Assembly: GCF_000020125.1 (NCBI RefSeq)
Contig: NC_010681.1
Location: 3,782,001-3,846,000, forward strand
From: Paraburkholderia phytofirmans PsJN
GTDB taxonomy: Bacteria > Pseudomonadota > Gammaproteobacteria > Burkholderiales > Burkholderiaceae
Direction: 5' to 3'
DNA: 64,000 nt
Positions within the stretch are counted from its first letter, which is position 1, and every line of letters starts with the position of its first letter. Shown piece after piece: positions 42,566 through 50,938 of the stretch. Made by a program: the position numbers and the translations under genes. The notes under the pieces are model-generated. The model saw only the letters and a program-made list of their open reading frames with translations. It searched no databases and had not been told where the DNA came from.

Positions 42566-43321
42566 ATGAGTATTTTTCTGATGCCTCGCTTTTTCGTCGG
42601 TACGCCTCTGCAGCCCGAGGACGTCTTGCCGCTTCCCGATGACGTCGTTCGGCACGTGCTCGTGCTGCGCCTGCAGCCAGGCGATTCGATCGTCCTTTTC
42701 AACGGCGAAGGCGGCGAATACAGCGCCGAACTCGTCGAAGTCGAAAGGCGCTCGGCCATGGTGAAAATCCGCGAATTCCGCGATATCGAGGTCGAGGCGC
42801 CCTATCGCCTTACGCTCGCGCAGGGCATTGCCGGCGGCGACAAGATGGACTGGCTGATCGAAAAAGCCGTCGAACTGGGCGCGTCCAGCTTCGTGCCGTT
42901 GACCACCACGCGCAGCGTCGTGCGCCTCTCCGGCGATCGCGCGCAGCGGCGCCACGCGCATTGGCAAGGCATCGTGCGGGCGTCGTGTGAACAGTGCGGG
43001 CGCAATCGCCTGCCGGAAGTGATGCCGGTGCGCGAGATCGCCACCTGGCTCGGCTCGATGCCCCGCACGCCCGAGGAAGGCGACCTGCGCATTCTGCTTT
43101 CGCCGCGCGCGAGCATCAGCTTTTCCGCGTTGCCCTCCGAACCGCCGAAAGGACGCGTGACGGTGCTGGTGGGCCCGGAAGGCGGCTTTTCAGCGACGGA
43201 AGAAGCCGCCGCGGCCGCGCACGGTTTCACCGCCGTCGGCCTCGGCCCGCGCGTGATGCGCACCGAAACCGCCGGCATCGCCGTTCTCTCGGCGCTGGCG
43301 GCCGGCTGGGGCGGCTGGTAA
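42566..43321 (+). CDS. rsmE: 16S rRNA (uracil-1498-N3)-methyltransferase
   Basis: A 251-aa SPOUT-family methyltransferase that makes m3U1498 in the 30S decoding site. The N-terminal PUA-like part (about 1-75) precedes the knotted domain, with KMDWLIEKAVELGASSFVPL, RASCEQCGRNRLPEV, VLVGPEGGFSATEE and LGPRVMRTETAGIAVLSAL, all family hallmarks. The start at 42566 is used; an ATG at 42581 (MPRFFVG) is equally plausible since no clear SD precedes either. It ends before a strong terminator. Confidence 0.95.
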   Translation: MSIFLMPRFFVGTPLQPEDVLPLPDDVVRHVLVLRLQPGDSIVLFNGEGGEYSAELVEVERRSAMVKIREFRDIEVEAPYRLTLAQGIAGGDKMDWLIEKAVELGASSFVPLTTTRSVVRLSGDRAQRRHAHWQGIVRASCEQCGRNRLPEVMPVREIATWLGSMPRTPEEGDLRILLSPRASISFSALPSEPPKGRVTVLVGPEGGFSATEEAAAAAHGFTAVGLGPRVMRTETAGIAVLSALAAGWGGW

Positions 43322-43393
43322 GCCGCTTGCGTGACGGGCTGGTCGCCTTGATTAAGAGCGGCAAGCCCAAGCCGACATTCGCACCAAAAGCAG

Positions 43394-43419
43394 AAAGGCC
43401 CGCCGATCGGCGGGCCTTT
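43394..43419. terminator. Bidirectional terminator between rsmE and the barstar gene
   Basis: AAAGGCCCGCC-gatc-GGCGGGCCTTT is a perfect 11-bp stem between convergent genes. Confidence 0.85.
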
Positions 43420-43456
43420 CTCACTTAGCCCAAGCGCGCAACGCGCGGGCAAAAAC

Positions 43457-44017
43457 TCAAGCGAACGAGTAAAACACGCGGAACGCCACTTTGCGCTCGG
43501 CCCAGAACTCCGCGGCCTCGCGGAACACGTCCAGCAGCGTCTCGCGCCCTTCCTTATCGAACTTCTGGGCGACCGGCAACTGCTCGAGCACGATCACGAA
43601 GCCCGGCTGCGCACCCGCCTTATGCACGAGATCGGTCAGGCAGTCGTATAGCGCGTCGTAATTCTTGCCGAAATGCTTCGGAAACAGGAACGAGGTCGCG
43701 ATAGTTTCGAGCACTTCCTGCTTCGACTGCGCGTTGGCGCAATACGCATAGAGAAAGTGCTGGCCGAGCTGGCTGGCCTCGTCGGCGAGATCCTGCACGC
43801 GGAACGCGCGGATCGACTGTACGATGTTCGGTCGTACGGTCTTGAAAAGACTCATGGGCTCCTCATTCGATGAAACCACAGTGCCTGCTTCGCTCTGGTT
43901 CTCGCGGCCCTGATCGCCGGCGCGCATCTGCATGACGCGTTGGAACAAATTGCCGTCGCCGGCCGCGAAAAGATCCGTCGCGACTCCGGAGTCGTGCGCG
44001 TAGACGTTGTCGCTCAT
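43457..44017 (-). CDS. Barstar-family ribonuclease inhibitor
   Basis: A 186-aa cytosolic protein whose C-terminal ~100 residues are a barstar domain: FGKNYDALYDCLTDLVHKAG matches the inhibitor helix that blocks barnase, with its acidic residues preserved, and LLDVFREAAEFWAERKVAF forms the later helix and strand. The first ~54 residues are polar and not conserved. Starts are possible at 44017 (MSDNVYAHD), 44026 or, with a strong GAGGAG SD, at 43855 (MSLFKTVRPN, 132 aa); the shorter form covers the whole fold. The RNase gene ends 16 bp upstream, so the pair is one operon in which the inhibitor protects the producing cell. Confidence 0.88.
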   Translation of the reverse strand: MSDNVYAHDSGVATDLFAAGDGNLFQRVMQMRAGDQGRENQSEAGTVVSSNEEPMSLFKTVRPNIVQSIRAFRVQDLADEASQLGQHFLYAYCANAQSKQEVLETIATSFLFPKHFGKNYDALYDCLTDLVHKAGAQPGFVIVLEQLPVAQKFDKEGRETLLDVFREAAEFWAERKVAFRVFYSFA

Positions 44018-44033
44018 GCCGTTCATCCCGATG

Positions 44034-44450
44034 TCATTCAACAATACGATTAAAACTGGTGTAGTGGTCGTCCGAGTAGTAACAATTGTCGGTTCGCTTC
44101 AGCGGACCTCCGCAGACGATGCGACGCGCCCCGCGATTACGTGAGCGAGGCGTGGGAACGGTGTATTCGTGGTAATAGCCGCGCCGATGGGCCGGCAGCA
44201 ACCGTTCGCGATTGCCGAATACGATGCCGTCCTTCTCATACGGGTAAGGCCCGCCTGCGGCAATCAAGTTCAATGTATTGACCGCTTCGCGCGGCAACTG
44301 CGCCAGCGCGATGGTGCCCTGCAACTGCGCGTTCGCGTCGACGGGTGCCGTGGAGTCGCGCGCGAACGCGCCTGGCACGGGGCCGGATAAAACGCACAGC
44401 GTAATAGCACCGATCAGCACGCCTTTCATGCGTTGCCACTTGCGTGCCAT
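44034..44450 (-). CDS. Secreted guanyl-specific ribonuclease (RNase Sa/barnase class)
   Basis: A 138-aa ribonuclease. A signal peptide (about residues 1-30, ending PGAFA) precedes a microbial RNase domain: LPREAVNTLNLIAAGGPYPY, FGNRERLLP, GYYHEYTVPTP, RGARRIVCGG and SDDHYTSF. By analogy to RNase Sa the catalytic residues are E95, R110 and H129, and C113/C123 may bridge. It would cut RNA after guanosine outside or in the envelope. The barstar gene follows 16 bp downstream. The longer start MARKWQRMKG at 44450 is preferred over M8; a GGGGAA-type SD lies nine bases upstream. Use in defence against competitors or RNA scavenging are both possible. Confidence 0.9.
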   Translation of the reverse strand: MARKWQRMKGVLIGAITLCVLSGPVPGAFARDSTAPVDANAQLQGTIALAQLPREAVNTLNLIAAGGPYPYEKDGIVFGNRERLLPAHRRGYYHEYTVPTPRSRNRGARRIVCGGPLKRTDNCYYSDDHYTSFNRIVE

Positions 44451-44609
44451 GTATCAGGGTTCCCCGCTGTTAGATCACGAGTTTGACGACCATGAAAGTC
44501 GTAAGGGTATCGCTAATGGCCCCCGGAATCAACGCTCGCCGGGCAGGCGAAATCCTTAGATGGGGCGCGAAACGGCCACCGGCGCCGCTTTGACGAGTTT
44601 TGACAGAAT

Positions 44610-44631
44610 GTTTAGCTTAGGCAAGCTAAAC
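44610..44631. promoter_or_regulatory. 9-bp palindrome next to a TTGACA hexamer
   Basis: GTTTAGCTT-aggc-AAGCTAAAC is a perfect inverted repeat placed right after TTGACA, as an operator would be. The regulator is unknown. Confidence 0.45.
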
Positions 44632-44810
44632 TTAGCTCAACGGCGCGAATCAAAGTGAGGGCGGGCAAGTGGGAGCGGTCGGCAAGCCGCTTTACACAAA
44701 TCTGCGGACAGTTCGATTTTCCCGTGGCAAGGGCAACGAGCCCTTGTGCGTTTCGAGGCGGAATTTTCTGACTTGTCGTTTTTCCTGGGTGGCAATCCCC
44801 GGTTCACCCT

Positions 44811-44843
44811 AAGGCGCGCCCGTTGCAGGCGCGCCTTTTTTTT
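44811..44843 (+). terminator. Strong intrinsic terminator left of the IS element
   Basis: AAGGCGCGCC-cgttgca-GGCGCGCCTT is followed by a run of eight T. It ends seven bases before the insertion sequence and terminates + strand transcription of no known gene. Confidence 0.85.
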
Positions 44844-44902
44844 GCATGGTGACCCGTCCTGAAATAGGTTGACACTTTTTCGACGAATCGAAGAGGTGCC
44901 AA

Positions 44903-45300
44903 GTGGAGCAAGGGGTCAAGCGGACGCAGCGGGATTACAGCCTGGCTTTTAAGCTGTCGGTGGTGGAGCAGGTAGAAAAAGGCGAACTGACTTACAAAGG
45001 GGCGCAGTTGCGCTACGGCATCCAGGTCGCTCGACAGTGCTGGTATGGTTAAGGAAGCACGGCTTGCAGGATTGGGCCGATCCATCCGGCCGTGCGCAAT
45101 CGGATTCCACCATGCCGAAGCGAGAATCGAAGCCGCTCACGCCGGAGCAGCGCATCAAGGAGTTGGAGACGCAACTGCGTGAAGCGCAGGAGAAAGCCGC
45201 GCTGTTCGAGGCCGTGCTCGACGTGATGCGCAAAGACCACGGAGTCGTCGTAAAAAAGCCTTCGGGCAGGTCGTCGCGCAAAGGCTCGTCAAGAAGCTGA
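44903..45300 (+). pseudogene. IS3 orfA, frameshifted by a one-base deletion
   Basis: OrfA starts at GTG 44903 with GAGG six bases upstream and encodes a helix-turn-helix protein (VEQGVKRTQRDYSLAFKLSV...). After YGIQ the frame runs into TAA at 45050. Adding one G near 45025 restores GRSTVLVWLRKHGLQDW and the remaining leucine-zipper-like part (LTPEQRIKELETQLREAQEK) to the stop at 45300, so a single base was lost. A AAA AAG at 45252-45258 is the usual -1 frameshift site for making the OrfAB transposase. Confidence 0.85.
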
Positions 45301-45323
45301 GCGTCGAGCGAGCCTGCCGATAC

Positions 45324-46124
45324 ATGGGCATCAGCCGCCAGGCGTATTACAAGCGTCGCCAGAGCGAGAACTGCCGCCGCTCAGAAGCCGAGACCGTGAC
45401 CACGCTGGTTCGTCACGTCCGACTACGCCAGCCGAAGCTCGGCACACGCAAGCTGCACCACGTGCTCCGCCCGGCGCTGGTCGAGCGCGGAATCAAGCTG
45501 GGCCGCGACCGGCTGTTCGACGTGCTGCGCGCGGCGCGTCTGCTGGTGGTGCCGCACCGGGCATATCACAAGACCACCAATAGCCATCACCGCTTCCGGC
45601 GCCATCCGAATTTACTGAAAATCGGGCCGGGGCAAGTCGTGCCGAGCGCACCCGAACAGGTCTGGGTCGCCGACATCACCTATCTGCCGACCGCCGGTCC
45701 GTTCGTGTACCTGAGCCTCGTGACCGATGCGTTCTCGCGCAAGGTCGTCGGCTATCACGTCCACGACAGCTTGCAGACCGAGCAGGTCAGTCAGGCACTC
45801 AAGATGGCGTTGCGTACCCGCCGGACCCGCCATCCGTTGATTCACCACTCCGATCGCGGAATCCAGTACTGCGCGGCGTACTACCAGGACATCCATCGCC
45901 GTCATGGCTTGCGCTGTTCGATGACGCACGGCTACGACTGCTATCAGAATGCCCTGGCCGAGCGGATCAACGGCATCCTCAAGGGTGAATTCCTGTTACA
46001 GCGTCCCGCCGACCTCGGGCAGGCGATCAAGATGGTCGAACAATCGGTGCGCATCTACAACCACGAGCGGCCGCATACCGCCCTCAAATACAAAACGCCC
46101 GATGCAGTGCATCGAGCGCTCTAG
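45324..46124 (+). CDS. IS3-family transposase OrfB (DDE integrase domain)
   Basis: OrfB is open upstream in frame to the slippery site (AFGQVVAQRLVKKLSVERAC), and 266 residues are counted from ATG 45324. The catalytic triad is visible: D117 in WVADITYLP, D177 in HHSDRGIQY and E213 in NALAERINGILKGE, with 35 residues between the last two. In IS3 elements the active transposase is an OrfAB fusion made by -1 frameshifting; since orfA is broken here, only free OrfB or rare double-shift product could form. Confidence 0.93.
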   Translation: MGISRQAYYKRRQSENCRRSEAETVTTLVRHVRLRQPKLGTRKLHHVLRPALVERGIKLGRDRLFDVLRAARLLVVPHRAYHKTTNSHHRFRRHPNLLKIGPGQVVPSAPEQVWVADITYLPTAGPFVYLSLVTDAFSRKVVGYHVHDSLQTEQVSQALKMALRTRRTRHPLIHHSDRGIQYCAAYYQDIHRRHGLRCSMTHGYDCYQNALAERINGILKGEFLLQRPADLGQAIKMVEQSVRIYNHERPHTALKYKTPDAVHRAL

Positions 46125-46207
46125 ACCAAAAATACTGTCAACCTATTCCAGGACTTGACATGGCACACGGTGTTCAAACCGGCGCCATGCTTCGTCTGGA
46201 ACGCCGA

Positions 46208-48502
46208 TTAACGGGCCGCGATCACATCCGCCACCAGCAGCGCCGTCATGTTGACGATCCGGCGTACCGTTGCCGAAGCCGTCAGCACGTGCACCGGCTT
46301 GGCCGCACCGAGCAGCATCGGACCAATCGCGATGTTGTTGCCCGCGGCGGTCTTCAGCAGGTTGTACGAGATGTTGGCGGCGTCGATGTTCGGCAGCACC
46401 AGCAGATTCGCGTCGCCTTCGAGCGTCGAGTCGGGCATCACTTCGCGGCGCAGATTCGCGTCGAGCGCGATGTCGCCGTGCATTTCGCCGTCCACCTGCA
46501 GGTCCGGCGCCCGTTCGCGCAGGATCGCCAGCGTGTCGCGCATCTTCTGCGCGGTCGGCGCGTTGCTCGTGCCGAAGTTCGAATGCGACAGCAGCGCGAT
46601 CTTCGGCTCGATACCGAAACGGCGCACTTCTTCAGCCGCCATGATCGTGATTTCGGCCAGTTGCTCCGGCGTCGGATCGACGTTCACGTGCGTATCAACG
46701 AGGAAAATCTGGCGGTTCGGCAACACCAGCGCGTTCATCGCCGCGTAGACTTTCGCGCCTTCCTTCTTGCCGATCACCTGATCGATGAAGTGCAGGTGGC
46801 GATGCGTGGTCGACACCGTGCCGCAGATCATGCCGTCGGCCTCGCCCTTTTCGACCAGCATCGCGCCGATCAGCGTGGTGCGGCGGCGCATTTCGAGCTT
46901 CGCCATCTGCGCGCTGATGCCCTTGCGCGACATCATCTTGTGATATTCCTGCCAGAAATCACGATAACGCTCGTCGTGGTCGGTGTTGACGACCGTGTAG
47001 TCCTGCCCTGCGATGAGACGCAGACCGTACCGCGCAATACGCTGCTCGATCACGGCCGGACGGCCGATCAGGATCGGCTTGGCCAGCTTTTCGTCGACGA
47101 TGATCTGCATCGCGCGCAGCACGCGCTCTTCTTCGCCTTCCGCGAACACAATGCGCTTCTTCTCCGGCTCGACGCCGCGCGCGAGCTGGAAAATCGGCTT
47201 CATGGTCGTGCCGCTGTGATACACGAACTGCTGCAGATGCTGTTCGTAGGCTTCCATGTCTTCGATCGGACGCTCGGCGACGCCCGAATCCATCGCGGCC
47301 TTCGCCACGGCCGGCGCGACCTTGACGATCAGACGCGGGTCGAACGGCTTCGGAATCAGGTATTCCGGCCCGAACGAGAGATCCTGAATGCCATACGCCG
47401 TCGCGACGATGTCGCTCTGCTCCTGGCGCGCCAGCTCGGCGATCGCGTTGACCGCCGCGATTTCCATTTCCCGTGTGACCGTCGTCGCGCCGGCATCCAG
47501 CGCGCCGCGGAACAGGAACGGGAACACCAGCACGTTGTTCACCTGGTTCGGGTAGTCGGTGCGGCCCGTGCACAGCACGGCGTCCGGACGCACTTCCAGC
47601 GCCAGTTCGGGCAAGATTTCCGGGGTCGGGTTGGCCAGCGCCAGAATCAGCGGCTTGTCCGCCATCTGCTTGACCATGTCCTGCTTGAGCACGCCACCGG
47701 CCGACAAACCGAGGAAAACGTCCGCGCCGCCAATCGCTTCAGCGAGCGTACGGGCATCGGTTTCACGCGCGAAGCGCTCCTTGTCCGGGTCCATCAGTTC
47801 GACGCGGCCTTTGTAGACCACGCCGGCCAGATCGGTCACGGTGATGTTTTCGAGCGGCAGGCCGATATCGACCAGCAGATCCAGACAGGCCAGCGCCGCC
47901 GCGCCCGCACCCGAGGACACCAGCTTCACCTCTTTAATGTCCTTGCCGACCACCTTCAAACCGTTGGTGATGGCCGCCGCGACGACGATCGCCGTGCCGT
48001 GCTGGTCGTCGTGGAAGACCGGAATCTTCATGCGCTTGCGGCATTCGCGTTCGACGATAAAGCAGTCCGGCGCCTTGATGTCTTCGAGGTTGATACCGCC
48101 GAAGGTCGGCTCCAGCGCCGCGATTACGTCGACCAGCTTGTGCGGATCGGACTCGTTCAGCTCGATATCGAACACGTCGATGCCGGCGAATTTCTTGAAC
48201 AGGACGGCCTTGCCTTCCATGACCGGTTTCGAGGCGAGCGGCCCGATGTTGCCGAGACCGAGCACCGCGGTGCCGTTCGTGACGACGCCGACCAGGTTGC
48301 TGCGCGCGGTAAACCGCGCGGCGTTCAACGGGTTCTCGACGATTTCCTCGCACGCGAACGCGACGCCAGGCGAGTACGCCAGCGCGAGGTCGCGCTGGTT
48401 GATCATCTGCTTGGTCGGGGCGATCGCGATCTTCCCGGGGGTGGGGAACTCGTGGTAATCGAGGGCGGCTTCGCGGAGTTTGCTATTGACGGGAGTCGAC
48501 AT
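46208..48502 (-). CDS. maeB: NADP-dependent malic enzyme with phosphotransacetylase-like domain
   Basis: A 764-aa MaeB. Residues about 1-430 are the malic enzyme: LALAYSPGVAFACEEI, FGGINLEDIKAPDCF, IPVFHDDQHGTAIVVAAA and LSAGGVLKQDMV. From about 440 the protein resembles phosphotransacetylase (RIVFAEGEEERVLRAMQI, HSNFGTSNAP, GPMLLGAAKPVHVL), a regulatory domain in this class. It decarboxylates malate to pyruvate, making NADPH. The start at 48502 (MSTPVNSKLR) is preferred over 15 further codons. An IS3 element inserted just beyond its 3' end; no terminator is visible in the remaining 47 bp. Confidence 0.96.
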   Translation of the reverse strand: MSTPVNSKLREAALDYHEFPTPGKIAIAPTKQMINQRDLALAYSPGVAFACEEIVENPLNAARFTARSNLVGVVTNGTAVLGLGNIGPLASKPVMEGKAVLFKKFAGIDVFDIELNESDPHKLVDVIAALEPTFGGINLEDIKAPDCFIVERECRKRMKIPVFHDDQHGTAIVVAAAITNGLKVVGKDIKEVKLVSSGAGAAALACLDLLVDIGLPLENITVTDLAGVVYKGRVELMDPDKERFARETDARTLAEAIGGADVFLGLSAGGVLKQDMVKQMADKPLILALANPTPEILPELALEVRPDAVLCTGRTDYPNQVNNVLVFPFLFRGALDAGATTVTREMEIAAVNAIAELARQEQSDIVATAYGIQDLSFGPEYLIPKPFDPRLIVKVAPAVAKAAMDSGVAERPIEDMEAYEQHLQQFVYHSGTTMKPIFQLARGVEPEKKRIVFAEGEEERVLRAMQIIVDEKLAKPILIGRPAVIEQRIARYGLRLIAGQDYTVVNTDHDERYRDFWQEYHKMMSRKGISAQMAKLEMRRRTTLIGAMLVEKGEADGMICGTVSTTHRHLHFIDQVIGKKEGAKVYAAMNALVLPNRQIFLVDTHVNVDPTPEQLAEITIMAAEEVRRFGIEPKIALLSHSNFGTSNAPTAQKMRDTLAILRERAPDLQVDGEMHGDIALDANLRREVMPDSTLEGDANLLVLPNIDAANISYNLLKTAAGNNIAIGPMLLGAAKPVHVLTASATVRRIVNMTALLVADVIAAR

Positions 48503-48737
48503 AAGGCGGGCTTCGGAGGGCGGATTAGAATAGACGTTCGACGGCATTGTAGCCCTAATTGCCGGCCCAATTCCTTCAATACGGGTACAACTGCCGCGAC
48601 TGAAACATAGCGAAAGGCCGACGTGGCATGCTGCGGACGGAGTGCGGCCCGAATCGGGGCTGCGGGCGGATCGAATGTTTACCCTTTGTTCGCTCCGTAC
48701 AATGCGCGCCGTTAGCCGAACTTCACGGCACTTGATC

Positions 48738-48769
48738 GTTCACCCTCGCGTTCACCCTCGCGTCCACCC
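48738..48769. repeat. 12-bp tandem repeat before thiL
   Basis: GTTCACCCTCGC occurs twice in full and a third time in part, ending ten bases before the thiL start. A TACAAT box lies just upstream near 48697. The remaining gap after maeB holds no gene. Confidence 0.8.
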
Positions 48770-48778
48770 ATCGCCACC

Positions 48779-49777
48779 ATGCTCTCCGAGTTTTCGCTGA
48801 TCGATCGTTTCTTTGCCCGCCGCGCCGCTGCCCGGCCATCCGATGCAGCCGCCGGTACGCTCGGCATCGGCGACGACTGCGCACTGCTCGCGCCGCGCGC
48901 CGGCGAAATGCTGGCGATTTCGACGGACATGCTGGTCGAAGGCCGCCACTTTTTCGCCGATGTCGATCCCGAGGCGCTGGGTCACAAAGCGCTAGCGGTG
49001 AATCTGTCGGACCTCGCCGCAATGGGCGCGCAACCGCAGGCGTTCACGCTGGCGTTTTCCCTGCCGAAGGCAGAAGAAGCTTGGCTCGCCGCGTTCAGCG
49101 AAGGGCTGTTCGCGCTGGCCGAACGCTACGGTTGCGAGCTGATCGGCGGCGATACGACTGGCGGCCCGCTCAATCTGTGCATCACGGTGTTTGGCAGCGT
49201 CCCACCGCAAGCGGCGCTGCGCCGCGACGCCGCGCAACCGGGCGACGACATCTGGATTTCCGGCACGCTCGGCGACGCCCGCGCCGGTCTCGGCGTGCAG
49301 CGCGGCGAATGGACCGCCGATGCCAGCGACACTGCGACGTTTCGTCGCGCCCTCGAACGCCCGGAGCCGCGGGTCGCGCTCGGCTTGGCCCTACGCGGCA
49401 TCGCCCACGCGGCGCTCGACCTCTCGGACGGCCTTGCCGGCGATCTGCTGCACATTCTGGAACGCTCGAAGCTGCGGGCCACGGTCGACGTCGACGACGT
49501 CCCGCGTTCCGCCGCGCTGCGCCGCCTCGCACCCGAAATCCAGCGACGCTGCACGCTCGCCGGCGGCGACGATTACGAACTCTGCTTCACCGCGCCAGTC
49601 GCGGCGCGTGCCGAAGTCGAAAAGGCCGGCCACGAGGTGGGCATCCAGCTCACCCGCATCGGTACAATAAGCGCTCTCGAAACGGCGGCCGACCGCCCGG
49701 CGATCGGCTGGCGCGATGCCTCCGGCGCGCCGCTCTCCCTGACGTTGCAAGGCTTCGACCACTTTCATGCAGACTGA
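48779..49777 (+). CDS. thiL: Thiamine-monophosphate kinase
   Basis: A 332-aa ATP-dependent kinase making thiamine diphosphate from thiamine monophosphate. Its fold is that of the AIR-synthase/ThiL family: GIGDDCALLAP at residues 29-39 and STDMLVEGRHFF provide Mg-ATP ligands, followed by VNLSDLAAMGAQP, GGDTTGG and DLSDGLAGDLLHI. pgpA starts 11 bp before its stop, so the genes are translationally coupled, an order common in proteobacteria. A 12-bp repeat occupies the leader, leaving no strong SD. Confidence 0.95.
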   Translation: MLSEFSLIDRFFARRAAARPSDAAAGTLGIGDDCALLAPRAGEMLAISTDMLVEGRHFFADVDPEALGHKALAVNLSDLAAMGAQPQAFTLAFSLPKAEEAWLAAFSEGLFALAERYGCELIGGDTTGGPLNLCITVFGSVPPQAALRRDAAQPGDDIWISGTLGDARAGLGVQRGEWTADASDTATFRRALERPEPRVALGLALRGIAHAALDLSDGLAGDLLHILERSKLRATVDVDDVPRSAALRRLAPEIQRRCTLAGGDDYELCFTAPVAARAEVEKAGHEVGIQLTRIGTISALETAADRPAIGWRDASGAPLSLTLQGFDHFHAD

Positions 49778-50348
49778 TCCCCCGCTCGGCCCGGCCGACA
49801 AACTTATCGCTGCCGAGCCGTCCCCGGTGCCGCGCGCGCCCGATCCGCGCCCGCCGGGCCGTCAACCGCGCCGCGCGACCGCGCGCTTCATGCTGTCGCA
49901 TCCGCTGCACATTTTGTCGTTGGGGTTCGGCAGCGGCTTGTCGCCGGTTGCGCCTGGCACGATCGGCACGTTGTTCGCGTGGGCGTCCTTCGCCGTGCTC
50001 AGCCGTTATCTGACCGTCATCGAGTGGGGTGTGCTGATCGTCGCGGGCTTTATCGGCGGCATTGCGATTTGTGGGTTCACCGCGAAGAAACTCGGCATCG
50101 ACGATCCGTCGCCGGTCGTGTGGGACGAAATCATTGCGTTCTGGCTGGTGCTGCTGATGGTCACGCCGGTTACGCTGACCGGGCAGTTCTGGGCGTTCAT
50201 CGTGTTTCGCTTTTTCGACATGGTGAAGCCGCCGCCCATCGGCTATTTCGATCGCCGTCTGAAAGGTGGCTTTGGCATCATGTTCGATGACCTGGTCGCC
50301 GCGTTTTTCACGCTGCTCGTCATTGCGCTCTGGCGCATGTCCGTTTGA
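49767..50348 (+). CDS. pgpA: Phosphatidylglycerophosphatase A
   Basis: A 193-aa inner-membrane phosphatase that converts phosphatidylglycerol phosphate to phosphatidylglycerol. The conserved GFGSGLSPVAPGTIGTLFAW (about residues 53-72) and VVWDEIIAFWLVLL with FRFFDMVKPPPIGYFDRRLK carry the active-site acidic and basic residues. The first ~40 residues are Pro/Arg-rich and extra relative to E. coli; the ATG at 49767 overlaps thiL, and a later start near MLSHPLHIL (49890) is possible. pncC follows 66 bp later. Confidence 0.94.
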   Translation: MQTDPPLGPADKLIAAEPSPVPRAPDPRPPGRQPRRATARFMLSHPLHILSLGFGSGLSPVAPGTIGTLFAWASFAVLSRYLTVIEWGVLIVAGFIGGIAICGFTAKKLGIDDPSPVVWDEIIAFWLVLLMVTPVTLTGQFWAFIVFRFFDMVKPPPIGYFDRRLKGGFGIMFDDLVAAFFTLLVIALWRMSV

Positions 50349-50414
50349 TTGCTGCCCGGCGCCCGCCGCGGCGCCGCGCGTTCATCGCCAGCCCACGTTT
50401 TCCGGATTGACGCC

Positions 50415-50915
50415 ATGCCTACCGATTCCGTCGTTCACCAGCTTGCGATTCGCGTGAGCAACCGTCTGCGCGACGAGCGCCTCATGCTCGTCACCGCTGA
50501 GTCCTGCACGGGCGGCATGGTGGCGACCGCGATCACCGATATTTCCGGCAGCAGCGGCTGGTTCGAGCGCGGCTTCGTCACGTATTCGAATCAGGCGAAG
50601 AGCGAGATGATCGGCGTGCCCGCCGAGTTGATCGACAAACACGGCGCGGTCAGCGAGCAGGTGGCGCGCGCGATGGCCGAAGGCGCGCTGCGCAACAGCC
50701 GCGCGCAGGTCTCGTTGTCGATTACCGGCGTGGCCGGACCGGGCGGCGGCACGGAGACCAAACCGGTCGGCATGGTCTCGTTCGGCTGGAGCAACCGGCT
50801 GCATACGTCGGTGGAAACGAAGGTTTTCAAGGGCGACCGCGAGAAGATTCGCGTGCAGGCGGCCGCGCATGCGCTGCGCGGTGTGCTCGCTTTACTCGAC
50901 GAACGCGAGCACTAA
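50415..50915 (+). CDS. pncC: Nicotinamide-nucleotide amidase (CinA C-terminal type)
   Basis: A 166-aa stand-alone CinA-C domain that deamidates nicotinamide mononucleotide in NAD recycling. The nucleophile region TAESCTGGMVATAITDISGS is near residue 28, followed by YSNQAKSEMIGVP and SITGVAGPGGGTETKPVG. The N-terminal molybdopterin-like half of full-length CinA is absent, as in many proteobacterial PncC. The ATG at 50415 (MPTDSVVHQL) is preferred over an open frame of 22 codons upstream. Confidence 0.95.
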   Translation: MPTDSVVHQLAIRVSNRLRDERLMLVTAESCTGGMVATAITDISGSSGWFERGFVTYSNQAKSEMIGVPAELIDKHGAVSEQVARAMAEGALRNSRAQVSLSITGVAGPGGGTETKPVGMVSFGWSNRLHTSVETKVFKGDREKIRVQAAAHALRGVLALLDEREH

Positions 50916-50938
50916 GCTTTATTCGAAGCGGGAAGCCC

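Larger units (their letters stand above)
44600..44843 (+). ncRNA. Possible small RNA with promoter and terminator
   Basis: The gap 44451-44849 has no supported gene. On the + strand it shows TTGACA (44600-44605), a 9-bp palindrome (44610-44631), small hairpins (AAGGGC-aacga-GCCCTT at about 44729-44745 and GCGG/CCGC at about 44675-44690) and a perfect terminator at 44811-44843. No matching -10 at 17 bp is clear. I could not match it to 6S or another known RNA. A small untranslated transcript of about 200 nt is the simplest idea. Confidence 0.25.
44850..46160 (+). mobile_element. IS3-family insertion sequence, 1311 bp
   Basis: The left end TGACCCGTCCTGAAATAGG and the inverted right end TGTCAAGTCCTGGAATAGG share most bases over 25 positions up to TTGACA. 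A 3-bp target duplication TGG flanks it (44847-44849 and 46161-46163). Inside are orfA and orfB overlapping in different frames with an A6G slippery site, the IS3-family plan. It sits 47 bp beyond the maeB stop, convergent with it. orfA is frameshifted, so this copy may not move by itself. Confidence 0.9.

Noticed and set aside
44600..44843. Identification of this region as 6S RNA
   Set aside because: I could not find the long closing stem or the central bubble of 6S RNA, so only an unnamed candidate is reported.
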